A program made the position numbers and the translations under genes. Below the pieces are notes generated by a model, which saw only the letters and a list, made by a program, of their open reading frames with translations, had not been told where the DNA came from and ran no database searches. Below are positions 32,608 through 43,531 of a DNA stretch of 64,000 nucleotides, in pieces (the first letter of the stretch is position 1; every line of letters begins with the position of its first letter). The DNA is from Lactifluus volemus (taxonomy: Eukaryota > Basidiomycota > Agaricomycetes > Russulales > Russulaceae), in NCBI GenBank assembly GCA_022376515.1, contig WTXI01000106.1, forward strand, positions 1 to 64,000, in the 5' to 3' direction.

Positions 32608-33510
32608 ATGATTCATGTGAGGAACCTACCCCCTATTAAGACCAAACTGAGGTATTGCGTCAACAAACAATCTGGAGTGATGCTGACACAGAAAACCAAT
32701 CAAACAAGGATACCATCTCACAAATACAAGTTCATGTGTCAAGGGGTAACCCTCATAGGGCTCGGAACGCCAACATTCACAAGAGCACTGGAGGCGATCA
32801 AAAACATATACTCCCATTTCGACCGTCACCTCTAAGAGGGTACCCTCGATAAACATTTGACAACTGTACAAGGAGACGGTGTCTCAGATGAGCTCAGCAT
32901 GTGGAACAGGTATTTTATGCCACTCTGTGAGGCAAAAGGAATGCAAGCCATTCCTTTTTTGCCAGGAGTTGATCTGTCAGGCATACTATACAACATGGCA
33001 CACGAAGATAACAATTACTGGTATATTCATTCTGAAGACAATCAAGTCCAATATTTCACATTGCATAGAGACGACAAAGGCATCACAAAGTATGTATATT
33101 CATTCATCTTCATGTTTCACAACATTCAGTTATCACATCAATGACATTTTCAGATATGAGCGATGTGATCCGCATATGTTCAGGGCAGGTGACTTGATAG
33201 AAGTGCAGTTGTCATTCATTGTGATACCTGTGAAAGGAGGTCATTATAAAATGCTTGCCATCCTCTGCTTGCTTGCTTTGACCAAGGGTACTAATTTCAA
33301 GAAGGTAAGCACTAATCACATTGACCACAGTGCATGACTGACTCCAACACATAACCCAATCAGACAGAATTGCAACCGTACATGTCAGAAAGTCCAATGC
33401 CAAAAGTGACATCAATTAAGCAGAGATCTGGATATGCCAACGAGACTAACACCGAGCAGAAGAGACAAAGAACAGATTACATGCGCATTGATTCCGAGTC
33501 GCTAGATTGA
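32608..33510 (+). CDS. hypothetical Agaricomycete accessory protein, C-terminal part
   Basis: Three exons fit. About 32857-33089 reads 'SDELSMWNRYFMPLCEAKGM', 'PFLPGVDLSGILYNMAHEDN' and 'YIHSEDNQVQYFTLHRDDKG'. 33154-33304 reads 'YERCDPHMFRAGDLIEVQLS' and 'IPVKGGHYKMLAILCLLALT'. 33364-33510 is a Lys/Arg-rich tail ending in TGA. The introns 33090-33153 and 33305-33363 have GT...AG ends and keep the frame. The 'F-R-GDL-EVQ-SF---P-K---YKM---LR-L-LL' pattern belongs, as I recall, to a family of unknown function common in Agaricomycetes near transposons. The N-terminal part before 32857 (a frame at 32608-32835) is uncertain. Confidence 0.5.
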
Positions 33511-34690
33511 TCAAATCATTAATGTACCGATTTGTTTATAATATGAATATTTGAACTTTGTGCCATTACTCTTTATTTGACCCATGGTGCCATTGTACCA
33601 GTTAAAGTCACAAACCGTAAATACACACAGATTGTAGATGCAGTAACCCCGGTGAACTTGAAGTTCACATGAAGGTGACTGACAATGAACCTCCCCCCCC
33701 CCCCCAAAAAAAAAAAGAAAAGACATCCACCCAATAAACTTCTTTCACGTAGCAACAAAAGGTTCACAATCATCAATAATTAACGACATGTAAAACCCAG
33801 GAGAGACAGAATACAATCTTCCCGTAAATTGAAATTGCCATCAACAATGCTCATCCACAGATCGAACCCACATGCTCCAGCAAATTCAGGTGATGGGAAC
33901 AGGGACGTTTTTTTTTAATCATACTATTTTAGTTGACATTAGTCATGCATACAACCTCATGTACATTGAGGTAAAACTATGAACACCCACCAAAAGTGAT
34001 CAGAATTGATGTGGACAATGAAAGGGATGCACATGTGACTTCACCGCAACAATTTCAATCCAGTTGTAATTTTACACTGTTACCCGACAATGTTCCACAT
34101 GTAAATATATTTAGGACAGACAAGAGGTATTGTCATTCTTTCAGCAGCATTGGAATGATTTATGGAGCATTACATATCGGCAAAAATGCGAAGGCACACT
34201 TCCCAAAAAAAAGACCACAGATCTCTGTAAATGTACTGAAACGACAATCGCATCCACATAATAAGTGAATGGAAACGTGGACGACCCAGAAGCACGACAA
34301 AATATGAAACCAATGGCACACAGGGACAACCTTATCGAAAAGGATACTCCGTTGGAGCAACGAGCGCTGGTTAGTGCTGGATCAATCTTCACATATTCAT
34401 GCTGTAAAAAGCAATCGAATGGATCTACAAAGCATGCAACACAGGCACATTCAATCACAAGACTGACAGGATGTGGAGCCAACATGGGAAAAGCACAGAG
34501 ACATGTCAAGATGTACACTCCCTCATCCCGTATAATTGTCCTGCCGTTCCTCCCTCAGGCTGTGCCCCCTTTCACATCCTTAAATATACATTCAAGCCCA
34601 TTCGTACCCACACCCCACTCTACGCTCTTTCTTAATAACTTAATCACACTCATATAACACACTAATTCACTCGTGCACCTTTCACATCTC
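33511..34690. other. stretch without a recognisable gene; C/A homopolymer run
   Basis: A run of ten or more C followed by A (33693-33717) marks a simple repeat. A 90-codon plus frame at 33996-34268 and a minus frame at 34518-34141 have no known motif. The DNA just before 34692 is C/T-rich, as expected for a fungal promoter. Confidence 0.3.
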
Positions 34691-34691
34691 A

Positions 34692-36605
34692 ATGAGCGAC
34701 AACAAAGGCAACGACTCTGATGGGGAATCCATCTCGACACATCACTCCACTCAGGCTGGCAAAACACGCTCCATCATGAAAGTACTGAGCGACCCCAAAA
34801 CGAAAAAGAAGAGGTGAGATCCGTCATAAGCTTTTCACATATGTACCACTAACATAAACAACATCAGGACTGGGCGTGGGGTTGTCGGCGACTACAAAAG
34901 ACTTGCCCAGTGGATCGGCCGTTCAGAGGACACCTTCATTGATTTTGATCTTGTGTTCCACATCGGGATGGAATGCGAAGGATCAGACAATGATATTGGC
35001 GACGATGATGCGAGCACAAGGACAGACACAGAAAGGTAAGCAACACGAGAACATATGCCAGAAATCATGGAACTGATGGTAAATACTAGAGAGGATGACA
35101 ACATTGATAGTTCCCATTATCAGCACGTCTTCATGATAATTTCAGAGAATATACCAACATTCGAGTTGGACCTCAAGAAGTTCAAAAAGAATCCTAGGGC
35201 CCTTGAAAACCTATGTGGCCAGGTGCAAGAATATTTTACACTGCTACATATCGCTAAATAAAACTCCTGTCATTACATTAGATGACATTGTCACTTGGAT
35301 TTGCACATTCAGACGACATCAGGATCCTCCGCGAAGACGGCCTCAACTACGTCGCAGCCACCCAACCGACTAATGACTTAATGCCTGAGGTCCCTCCCCA
35401 CTCGTCCAAGCCAACTTACCATGGGTGGAATCACCCTGTCCTGGCCAAGCTTCTGTGTCCCATTGAACACCTCGAGAATTTCCAAGTGCATCCAACTACA
35501 TAAATGATAACTATCAACATGAAATGTCATACTTACAGTTTTCTTTTTTCTTTTTTACAGGACAATACAAGATTTCATGAACGGATCTCTAAGAGTTACC
35601 GCCGATCAACTCTGTCTCCTCATGTATCGCAATTATTCCGTCAACTATGAAAACCTCATGGATGGACTCCTGTGCTCGGACCTCATCAAAATGGTACACG
35701 ATTTTCTAACACATATATTTGTCCACTATTAACAGTCTTTAATGTGGCACAGACATGGCATTGCATTTTCAAAAACGCCAAATCAGCTACAGTTGTCCAT
35801 CGAATCAAACGCAAGTGACAAAAACCTAATAACTACTTTTTATCATCCGTGACGCCAAGGAGCATCGCCTATGCGACCCTCCATGTATGTGACCCTAATT
35901 CACAACATCTGCTTGAGCATCCTGACAAATTAATTGTTACAGATGCGATGGTTTCTATGTGGTGTAGAGGACTGGAGAAAGAACAACGGCAAAGTCGACA
36001 AACAAATGTTATACTACACCATCATCAACCTCTTCAAGAGAAAGAACATGAAAATTTGGTCCAAGGGTGTATTACAGGAATGGAACAAGTAAGTCATTAT
36101 GAACAGATCAGAACTGATACTAACATGTTGTAGGGAAATGTTCCAGAAAAAGAAGACATACGAAACATGTTCCGCCTCCCTCTTGGCTTTATATGAACAG
36201 TCTTGGCGACAATCACTCAGTTTTATGAGTACCATTCCTGCCAGTACCGTGAATCACACATCTTCACCACCTGCTGCACCTGGAGCGTCACATCGTTCTC
36301 AGTCCCCTGCGTCTGTCAGGGTATCACGCCCTTCACCATCCACAACCACCAGGGCAACACATCGACAATCTCCACCCACTCCAAATAATGCCTCACACCC
36401 ACATGACACTGTATCACCCCCTCCTCACCACCTGCGGCCGCCATGTCCACACGCCATTTGTCAGTCAGGGCCTCGCATCAATCTCATTCGCCTGCATCAA
36501 TCAGAGCCCCACGTCAGTCAACCAGAGTATCACATGCTTCCTCAAGACTTGCATCAGCCATGCCGTCACGCCGATCTACCTGAGCATCGACCCCACCTGT
36601 GGTAA
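34692..36605 (+). CDS. DUF6698-like hypothetical protein, spliced
   Basis: It starts at ATG 34692 ('MSDNKGNDSDGES'). Exon 1 ends at 34813, intron 1 is 34814-34867, and exon 2 (34868-35035) reads 'YKRLAQWIGRSEDTFIDFDL'. Later exons give 'FELDLKKFKKNPRALENLCG', 'SLGFAHSDDIRILREDGLNY', 'GWNHPVLAKLLCPIEHLENF', 'FMNGSLRVTADQLCLLMYRN', and 'RKNNGKVDKQMLYYTIINLF'. Intron 36089-36133 (45 bases) joins to a Ser/Pro/His-rich tail ending at 36605. 'GWNHP--A-LLCP', a VTA-Q-- segment and the late 'W' helix fit the DUF6698 family as I remember it, which is abundant in basidiomycetes and of unknown function. Some internal splice sites (35036-35140, 35692-35943) are unresolved and the gene may be decayed. Confidence 0.55.
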
Positions 36606-36898
36606 CCAGTGCCTCACATCTATCTCCTTTGTCTGTGTCTGCCTGATCATCGCGTCTATCACCACCCAGAACACGACTCACCTTTCCATCTGCGAGCCAA
36701 CCCCCTCCGACACTGTCTTCCAACATCGAGTCACGTTCAACCACACCTACCGCGACCACCAATAAGTGCCGTATAGTAACTAGCCCAGAGCCACTCACTT
36801 TTCCCAGCACTAGACAAACCAGGAACTTGAAAAGGCGCCACAGGTTGGGATAACATGATAAGGTATTCAAGGCACTGATTTACTATTAGTACTAGTAG
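36606..36898. repeat. dispersed repeat, left half (second copy at 37785-37920)
   Basis: From about 36778 the sequence CTAGCCC...CACTTTTCCCAG...GCACTGATTTACTATTAG matches 37786-37900. The LTR at 36899 splits this copy. The 37.8-kb copy runs straight across the insertion point and so shows the empty site. Confidence 0.7.
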
Positions 36899-37414
36899 TG
36901 TTACGGAATGCAGGACAAGTTGGACCTTATGCTTCCTAAACACGCTTACTCATCCTGATGACGTCCCTTCCACATTTCTCTTATTGTGCTGACTGTTCTA
37001 TTGTCCCTTCGTCCAATTGTTCGTCCCATTCTAGTCTAGTGTTATTGTCTTGAGTCTCTATTGTTCTTGTTCCCTATTGTTCGTGGTATCTTGCTTATTG
37101 TCCACCCTAGTTTGGTAGAACAATTAGCGTAGATTGTATAAGTAGGCCTCAGCTGGTAGCTCGTACCCCAGCTTCGGCTTTGACTCCAATCGACTTGTTT
37201 CACTCTCCTGAAAGACAACAACTCTTCTCTCCTCTTCTCCCTTTTTCTCTGACCTTCCTACACGCCCTAATAAGGCTACTGAAGCTTGGTGGTTGTGCTA
37301 CAACACCACAGGGCTCTGCGCATCATTACCTTGAGTAACCCTGAGCCTAGGTCTTAGGAGAGACCAGAACTACTCGAACCCTTGTTGGGACCCGGCCCTA
37401 GTCGAGCCGTAACA
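36899..37414 (+). mobile_element. solo LTR, family B
   Basis: A 516-bp block begins TGTTACGG and ends CCGTAACA, a perfect 8-bp inverted terminus. It is flanked by the 5-bp duplication AGTAG (36894-36898 and 37415-37419). A TATA-like GTATAAGTAG lies near 37137, followed by a C/T-rich leader. Apart from the shared first letters it differs from family A. No internal region remains. Confidence 0.9.
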
Positions 37415-37589
37415 AGTAGCACAATGGACCAATTTTAAAGACAATATACTACCTACACACAATACACAACACACGCATGAAATTTCCCACAATCTCAATG
37501 TAAATTTCCACATTCTCACTGCAATGTACGCATATTCAAATAAGGTACCCACAATCTCAATGCAATGTGCATGTATATTCAAAAAGGAA

Positions 37590-37790
37590 AATCCAGTAAA
37601 GGCCGCAACGATAGTGATGACATTCCCACACAAACTCAAGCTCCCTTACACGCATATGAAAAAGGATGGCAATGGCCACAACGATATCAATGACACTCCC
37701 ACGCAAGAACCTCACTCGCACGCATGTGAAAAATGTCGGCAACAACCGCAATGGTATCGATGACACTCTCACAGAACCTCACTAGCCCGG
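37590..37790. repeat. minisatellite, about 70-bp unit, 2-3 copies
   Basis: Units contain GGCAAYRRCCRCAAYGATAT followed by CAATGACACTCCCAC and a variable CTCACTCGCACG part. The same unit forms a longer array at 40830-41372. Confidence 0.8.
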
Positions 37791-38362
37791 ATTCACACAC
37801 TTTTCCCAGTGCAGGATGGACCAGGCACTCGAAAAGGCGACGCAGGTCGGGATAGAAACTTAATCAAGCACTGATTTAGTATTAGTACTAGTAGTACAAT
37901 GGACCTTAGTATCTCAATGAATTGAATTTCCATTTCCACAATCTCAACATAATGCGTACACATTATCAGATCAGGTACCCACAATCTCAATAACACAGCA
38001 GTGGTCCCATTTCTGAAGTGACGCCAACTTATCAGAGACCAACAATTTTAAAAATGTGTGTTCGTTGCATTTCAAGGCACACAAAAACTAAAAAGAAACC
38101 ATGCAAATGTTGTATACAGAACAAAAATTCGCACTTGTCCACTTTGCGAAACAATACGATATCAAGTCACAAGAGACAAACTTTTATAGAATAGCAAAAT
38201 CGTTTCATTTCAAATCAATAAAAACAAAACTCAAACAATGCTCAGGCTAACGCTGCAAAAACAATTTCACAAATATGGAATATGATTATCCAAAACAGAC
38301 ATTTTACAAAAAAAGCAAATGAAGTAGTCCAACACAGCATTGTGAAAAAGAGAGACAACATC
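37791..38362. other. dispersed repeat end and AT-rich DNA
   Basis: The left part (to about 37920) is the second copy of the repeat at 36778-36898 with an intact target site. The rest is A-rich DNA before gene B, without a coding frame. Confidence 0.4.
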
Positions 38363-39600
38363 TTATGCATAGTACGTTGAACATTTTCTCTTTAAACATT
38401 CAATTAGGGATGCAAGCTCTTTATCGGAACCATCTTCATCGATATCTGTGAGAACATCGTTGTAAATTTCACCTTCTTTCACCTTTCTTTTAGCGTTATG
38501 ACCTTTCTTTGGACTCGGAGTTGGAGAAGGTAACGCGATCGCAGTAGCTTTGGAAGGAGTTCCCCAATAACACACAAGATCACCTGTAGAGTGTAAGCAA
38601 AAAAATGTTTGTTTGCCTTTCAAAAGAAAGGGTAAGATCAAACCTTTAGAAAGAGAAGAAAGCGAAGAAAGTGAAGAGGACTTGGACTTCAAAAACACAA
38701 CTTCTTTGACCTCAATACAAATATGTTCTCTCTTGTCTGGAGCATTGACAACCAGCGAACCCATATAAAGACAATCTAATTGTCAATAAGAAAAAACAAA
38801 TTTAAAGCAAAATAAAACAAACCAAGGACAGTAACCAGCGTGTTCAGATATGGTACCTGACCACCATTTAAGAAGTGAGTATTCATCAGAAATTTGTATA
38901 GGTGGTAAACAGGTCACATCAAAGACATCCAGTATTGTGAAATGTCCAAAACAAATGTTCAACGCCCTGAAATTTCTTGTCCCACCTACGTGAGACAAAA
39001 ACAAATTAATTGAATTACTTTAAGAAAGAGAACATGATATACAAAACTGCTAATTGATATCAATGGTGGGGTAGCTGGCAGTCTATCTTCTATGGGGACA
39101 GGGGAGAACTAACAAACATTAGAACTCTTTAAGTAGAGCCGCAATAAATAATAAAACAGAAAGAAAGAAATGAACAATGATTGCATCGATTTGAAACAGA
39201 TAATCATCTCTGTTGAATTCATCGTCAATCGGGGTGTCTTTATTGACCATCGACATCTTGCCCAAGACAATATAAATACCTTCATTGAAAGTGTAGTGTG
39301 TGTTGAACGGAACAAAGAAATAAACCAATGCTTTACAGCATATCACTTGACCGCGATTGTCCTGCTTCATGAAAATCTCGGTGTCGTAGGTCCTAACACG
39401 TGCTTTGTCTGAAGGCATAACATTCCGTGGATTTGTACATGGAAATACACCCAAAATTGAAGACGATCCTGTCATGGAGAAATTTGTGAAAATAATAGAA
39501 AGTGAAGAGGCAAAGACAGGAGAGACCAAGATGGAGTAAAACACACATTCCTTGCAACACCATAGATATAGCAAAGGAAGTACCATAAACGATGCTCCAA
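38363..39600 (-). CDS. intron-containing hypothetical gene B
   Basis: Minus-strand exons read in order. About 39470-39180 gives 'GSSSILGVFPCTNPRNVMPS', 'CCKALVYFFVPFNTHYTFNE' and 'IYIVLGKMSMVNKDT'. About 39000-38866 gives 'TRNFRALNICFGHFTILDVF' and 'DEYSLLKWWS'. About 38770-38650 gives 'LVVNAPDKREHICIEVKEVV' and a Ser-Leu-Ser repeat. 38585-38363 starts 'GDLVCYWGTPSKA' and ends in an acidic 'DVLTDIDEDGSDKEL' tail and TAA. Splicing from 'WWS' with a GTACCA donor to an ATTAG acceptor keeps the frame. Beta-rich segments ('IYIVLGKMSMV', 'FGHFTILDVFDVT') suggest a small barrel fold, but I do not recognise a family. Gene C is a likely paralogue. Confidence 0.5.
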
Positions 39601-39714
39601 GCCACGGTTGCAATTACATCGGATCATACACAAACACTATTCAATTTCAAAGACGCGCAGATGGGAGAGACCAACATGGAGTAAAATGCACACTCCTCGT
39701 GATGCCTAGATATT

Positions 39715-40336
39715 AGGGTCGTTCACAGGTGACGAAATCATCGCTTTCCGGAGTGGTTTCGAAAGTGATTTCAGATTGGAGATGTTCACTTAGATGCCCA
39801 GAAAAATAAACATTTAAAACTGTCGAAAGCAATGAAAGCGATTTCTTAACTTTGATCAGCCACAAGAAACTGAATTCAAGCGTGGCACTTCAAGCGCTCT
39901 TTGAATTTGGCTGCGTGCGGCATCATGATAGGGCCCCCCTTTTGATCACTCCATTTTCTCACTCAATCCTCACTCAACCACCACAAAACTTAGCCTACAT
40001 TATCTAGTACCATATCTAAATATATACCATGCATTTTATTTTAATAGAAATCGTGGTGTGCAGTGAAAGGGAAAATAGTGTGTTTGTCTTGCCTGCCTGA
40101 GTCGGAGTTCACACTTAGCATTCATTGTGGCCTGGCAGTGCGTAGGGATGTAGGTTGATTTTCAAAGCCCACAGGGGTTGCCAAGTGTCCTGAGCTTGAA
40201 AGCACAAAAAGGATTTCACCATATTTCAAAGTGATTATGGGTTACAAATTAATTTAAAATAAAAAGTAAGTACATGTCTTCAGCCGAAATTACTTTCAAA
40301 ATCACTCCAGAAAGCAATGATTTTGTCAATGACCCT
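39715..40336. mobile_element. MITE with about 55-bp terminal inverted repeats
   Basis: The left end AGGGTCGTTCACAGGTGACG and the complement of the right end (AGGGTCATTGACAAAATCAT) match in most positions for about 55 bases, including GCTTTCYGGAGTGRTTT. ATT flanks both ends (39712-39714 and 40337-40339). Reading TA as the duplicated target is also possible. The 622-bp interior has no coding frame. A 3-bp target and GGG-start ends would fit a PIF/Harbinger-type MITE, and TA would fit Tc1/mariner. Confidence 0.75.
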
Positions 40337-40829
40337 ATTGTAAAGCAGGAACTGTAAACGAAACTCCAAGCGGTGGCTGCAATTACGTCTCAGATCATGC
40401 ACAAACACTAAGTGACAGCATGAACGAACTATGCCGAATAAGGATATCTTATCACAACACAGAAAAGTCCAACAGCCATCCTGAAAACGACTTTATTGAC
40501 ACGACACCCAAAAAGAAAGGTTACATAACTCCAAAAAACACTGTCAGGGTGAAACATCGCATTGCAACACATTCAAGACATTAAAAGAAAGTTACAAAGC
40601 ACATATTCCAAGTTTAAAAGCAGTAAAATCATTGTTGTGAAAATGAGCAAGACTTGTTATGTGAGAAAACATCCAAAAGATAAGTTAAATCTTGATAGGT
40701 TCTCATCCTGGGAAAATTCATAAACACATATAAATTTATAGTACTTAGTCTTAGATTAGATTAGATTAGAAGGAACCCACAATCTCAATGCAATGCACAT
40801 GCATTTTTAAATAAGGAAAATCCAGCAAA
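40337..40829. other. AT-rich intergenic stretch
   Basis: No gene is visible. The sequence just after the MITE (CAGGAACTGTAAACGAAACTCCAAGC) resembles DNA near 39580-39600, so it may be part of a duplicated segment. Confidence 0.4.
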
Positions 40830-41372
40830 GGCCGTAATGATAGCAATGACATTCCCACACAAACTCAAGCTCACTTGCGTGTGTGAGAAAAATGATGGCA
40901 ACAGCCACAACGATATCGATGACACTCCCACGTGAGAACCTCACTCACACACGTGTGAAAATTATTGGCAACAGCTGCAATGATATTGATGACACTCCCA
41001 CACGAGAACCCTCACTCGTGCGTGTGTGAAAAATATTGGCAACAGCCACAACGATATCAATGACACTCCCATGTGAGAAACCCTCCCTCGCGCGTGTGTG
41101 AAAAATATCAGCAACAGCTGCAACAATATCAATGACAACTCCCACGTGACAAACCCTCACTCACATGCGTGTGAACAATGTTGGCAATGGCCACAACGAT
41201 ATCGATGACACTCCCACGCAAGAACCTCACTCGTGCACGTGTGAAAAAAATGTTGGCAATGGCAACAGCTGCAACGATATCGATGACACTCAAGACCTCA
41301 CTCACTCAAGCGTGAAAAAGGCCGGCAACGGCCACAATAATAGTGATGACATTACCACGCAAAGCCCAGCTA
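40830..41372. repeat. minisatellite, about 70-71-bp unit, about 7 copies
   Basis: Repeated blocks of GGCAACAGCCACAACGATAT-C(A/G)ATGACACTCCCAC followed by GTGAGAACCTCACTC and a CG-rich GTGTGTGAAAAAT spacer lie head to tail. Units differ mainly in the CTCACTCGYRCG part. A G run interrupts related sequence at 41536-41547. A short relative lies at 37590-37790. Plus-strand frames through it are not genes. Confidence 0.85.
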
Positions 41373-41607
41373 TCTGCAATATTGTGGTGATTTTTCCCAC
41401 ACACTCAATCAATACGCACACATATTATAATAAAGTATTAATAAGGCAAAAGCATCAACACATAAAGGCACGGAAAACTCTGCAGTCAACGCAGCTGTGC
41501 CGAGATGCAGCAATGATATCAATGACATTCCCACAGGGGGGGGGGGCAAAATCCCACTCAGAAAATCAGCATAAAACCTCATTCTCTAAAGAGAACTCGG
41601 AAAGTGT

Positions 41608-41716
41608 ATTAGATGCTCTTTAAAGCTTACTTAAGTGTTTTATTGACATTAGTAATTAGATCCTTCTACTTACCACTGTCAATAAGTCACTTAAGTAAGC
41701 TTTAAGGAGCATTCAA
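41608..41716. mobile_element. diverged palindromic MITE, relative of 14998-15169
   Basis: The left arm ATGCTCTTTAAAGCTTACTT (41613-41632) pairs with AAGTAAGCTTTAAGGAGCAT (41693-41712). A second inner pair is TATTGACA / TGTCAATA. The centre GTAATTAGATCCTTCTACTTACCA matches the centre of the 15-kb palindrome. The CATCAG ends are not visible, so this copy is older or truncated. Confidence 0.7.
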
Positions 41717-41990
41717 GATGACAATCATTGTCATTGTGCATGTTTTCATCAACTACATCATGTTGATTGATTGGGTGATCCACAACAGGAAAAGATATAT
41801 GTTGTTCTAATCGCATCATTGTTGGATCATTCTGCACTGTATAATTTCTCGTCTTCAAAAGGACATAATAAATTTGATAGTAGGAACATACAGCACATAT
41901 CATTTCCAACTTCTCAAAATCTTGGAAAGCTTTCCAACGAAAGTACGCCTTGCTCAATTGAATTGTCATCACAGCAAGGTTGATTCAATC
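41717..41990 (-). pseudogene. hypothetical ORF fragment
   Basis: A minus-strand frame of about 90 codons contains 'AYFRWKAFQDFEKLEMICAV' and 'RLEQHISFPVVDHPINQHDV'. It looks protein-like but has no recognised motif, and its downstream end is cut by the palindromic MITE. It could be an exon of a larger gene. Confidence 0.3.
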
Positions 41991-42499
41991 TTTTATCACT
42001 CATTAAATCACAAATTTAAGAACAAACATGATGGAATGTGATCACCACCTTTCCTCCAATAACATAGTATGAGAACCAGCTTGAGTCGAAGTATACAATA
42101 TCTGGTTTAAAATGATTCGTTGTCATCGTGTTTTGTTAAGGGCACCTTTTGTGTTATGATAAGCGGCATTATTAGAATGCTTAGATGACCTCAACTGTTC
42201 TTGATACTTGGTGCGAGCCATGGCATTGAAGGGCAACAACAGAAATAATAGTGTGACTGTGAACGATTTCACTCAAAATCAATGTAAATAGGCATATATT
42301 CAAAGGAGGATACATATGGTTAGTGACATTGGACACGGAACATAAACACAAAAGAGCAAGCAGTGGTGATAAATAAGAAAGGATAACAAAACAATCAATA
42401 AAAAGTTAGCATGCATATTACAAAGGAGATAATTTTGAAAGAGTCCGACACATGCTACCAAAAAACACTAACACATCAATAATGCTTTTGGGCCATTCA

Positions 42500-43240
42500 G
42501 TGTTTCCTGGTCTTATCCAAAGAGGATGGCTCTTTAACAAAAATGACATCATCAATGTCTGTCAAAGGTTCTTCAGTGTCTTGATCATCAGGATCCAGTT
42601 TCACCTTTTCCTTTATAGTCTGAACACATCAGGGACAACCTTGGTTGTTTCAAAGGGGATGACAAAGTTTTCTCCTGCACATTCAGGTCTGCAACATGCT
42701 TCATACTTGGAAAAGGTGCTGACATAGTGACATTTGACACTGGGTCCCAATAATTCTTCTTTGAACCTAGTATAACATGGATGACACACAAAATGAGTTA
42801 TATTTACAACAATGTGAAATAGAAAAGACAAACATACTTTTGGTGGGTGAAGGGGTAGATTGAGATGTTGAGTCTGAGGAGATAAAATAGATATTGGTAA
42901 TTGAGATCATAATTTGTTTGACACCAGAAGAACTTTCATCACAACAGAAAGGACTAGTGATGAAACCTATTTCCAATAGATCAAAACCAGAGTGCAAAAA
43001 AAGGTAACAGTTAAAAAAATACACCAGTCACAGAAGTAATTGTATTAGGGTAGGGAAACAGCAGCTTCAATTTATATTGATTCAAATTTGTAGGAAAACA
43101 GCAAGTGTGAGTCACCAAATGATTTTCACCCATAGTGAATTGATATATATCAAGCACAAAATCGCGATTGCCTAATTTTTTCCCCACCTACATTCAATGT
43201 GAGTTCAAAAGTTTCCACTTAAGGATGTGAAAATGGTATG
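42500..43240 (-). pseudogene. hypothetical gene C, likely paralogue of gene B, cut by copia
   Basis: Minus-strand exons: about 43190-43020 ('GKKLGNRDFVLDIYQFTMGE', then 'KLLFPYPNTITSVTGVFF'), about 42970-42835 ('FITSPFCCDESSSGVKQIMI', then 'STSQSTPSPTK'), a middle part near 42790-42610, and a final exon 42625-42510 ('KVKLDPDDQDTEEPLTDIDD', ending at TGA). The order, the Ser/Thr-Pro linker and the acidic 'LTDID' tail parallel gene B ('SPTPSPKKG', 'DVLTDIDEDG'). The upstream end stops at the copia LTR at 43264, so the start is missing or lies beyond 48136. Confidence 0.4.
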
Positions 43241-43263
43241 AACAGTGCCAGAAATGATCACTA

Positions 43264-43506
43264 TGTTTTAACTGGAGCTGTGAAGGGCCCTTGAGTCACA
43301 GAGGACCAAGGGGACTACGGTGGAGAGAATGAGACTATATTGACCAAAGACAATGATGACAACTGACCTGCAGTGGAGAGAATGAGACTGAAGTCCCCAA
43401 AACTCCGTCCACTGCAGTAAAGGCAAACCTGACTAAGCATATACTAAATAAGGGAGGCAAACAGTCAAAGAAGCATTGGGCTGACACTACAGTAGCCCAA
43501 ATAACA
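43264..43506 (-). repeat. copia 3' LTR
   Basis: A 243-bp repeat runs from TGTTTTAACT to CCCAAATAACA on the plus strand, with near-identical copies at 45100-45342 and (shortened) 47957-48136. It includes an internal duplicated GGAGAGAATGAGACT motif. Confidence 0.92.
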
Positions 43507-43531
43507 CTCCCCCATGTCAGTACAACAGGTT

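Noticed and set aside
40830..41372. Possible CRISPR array
   Set aside because: The units are about 70 bp, diverged, head-to-tail without unique spacers, and lie in a eukaryotic sequence. It is a minisatellite.
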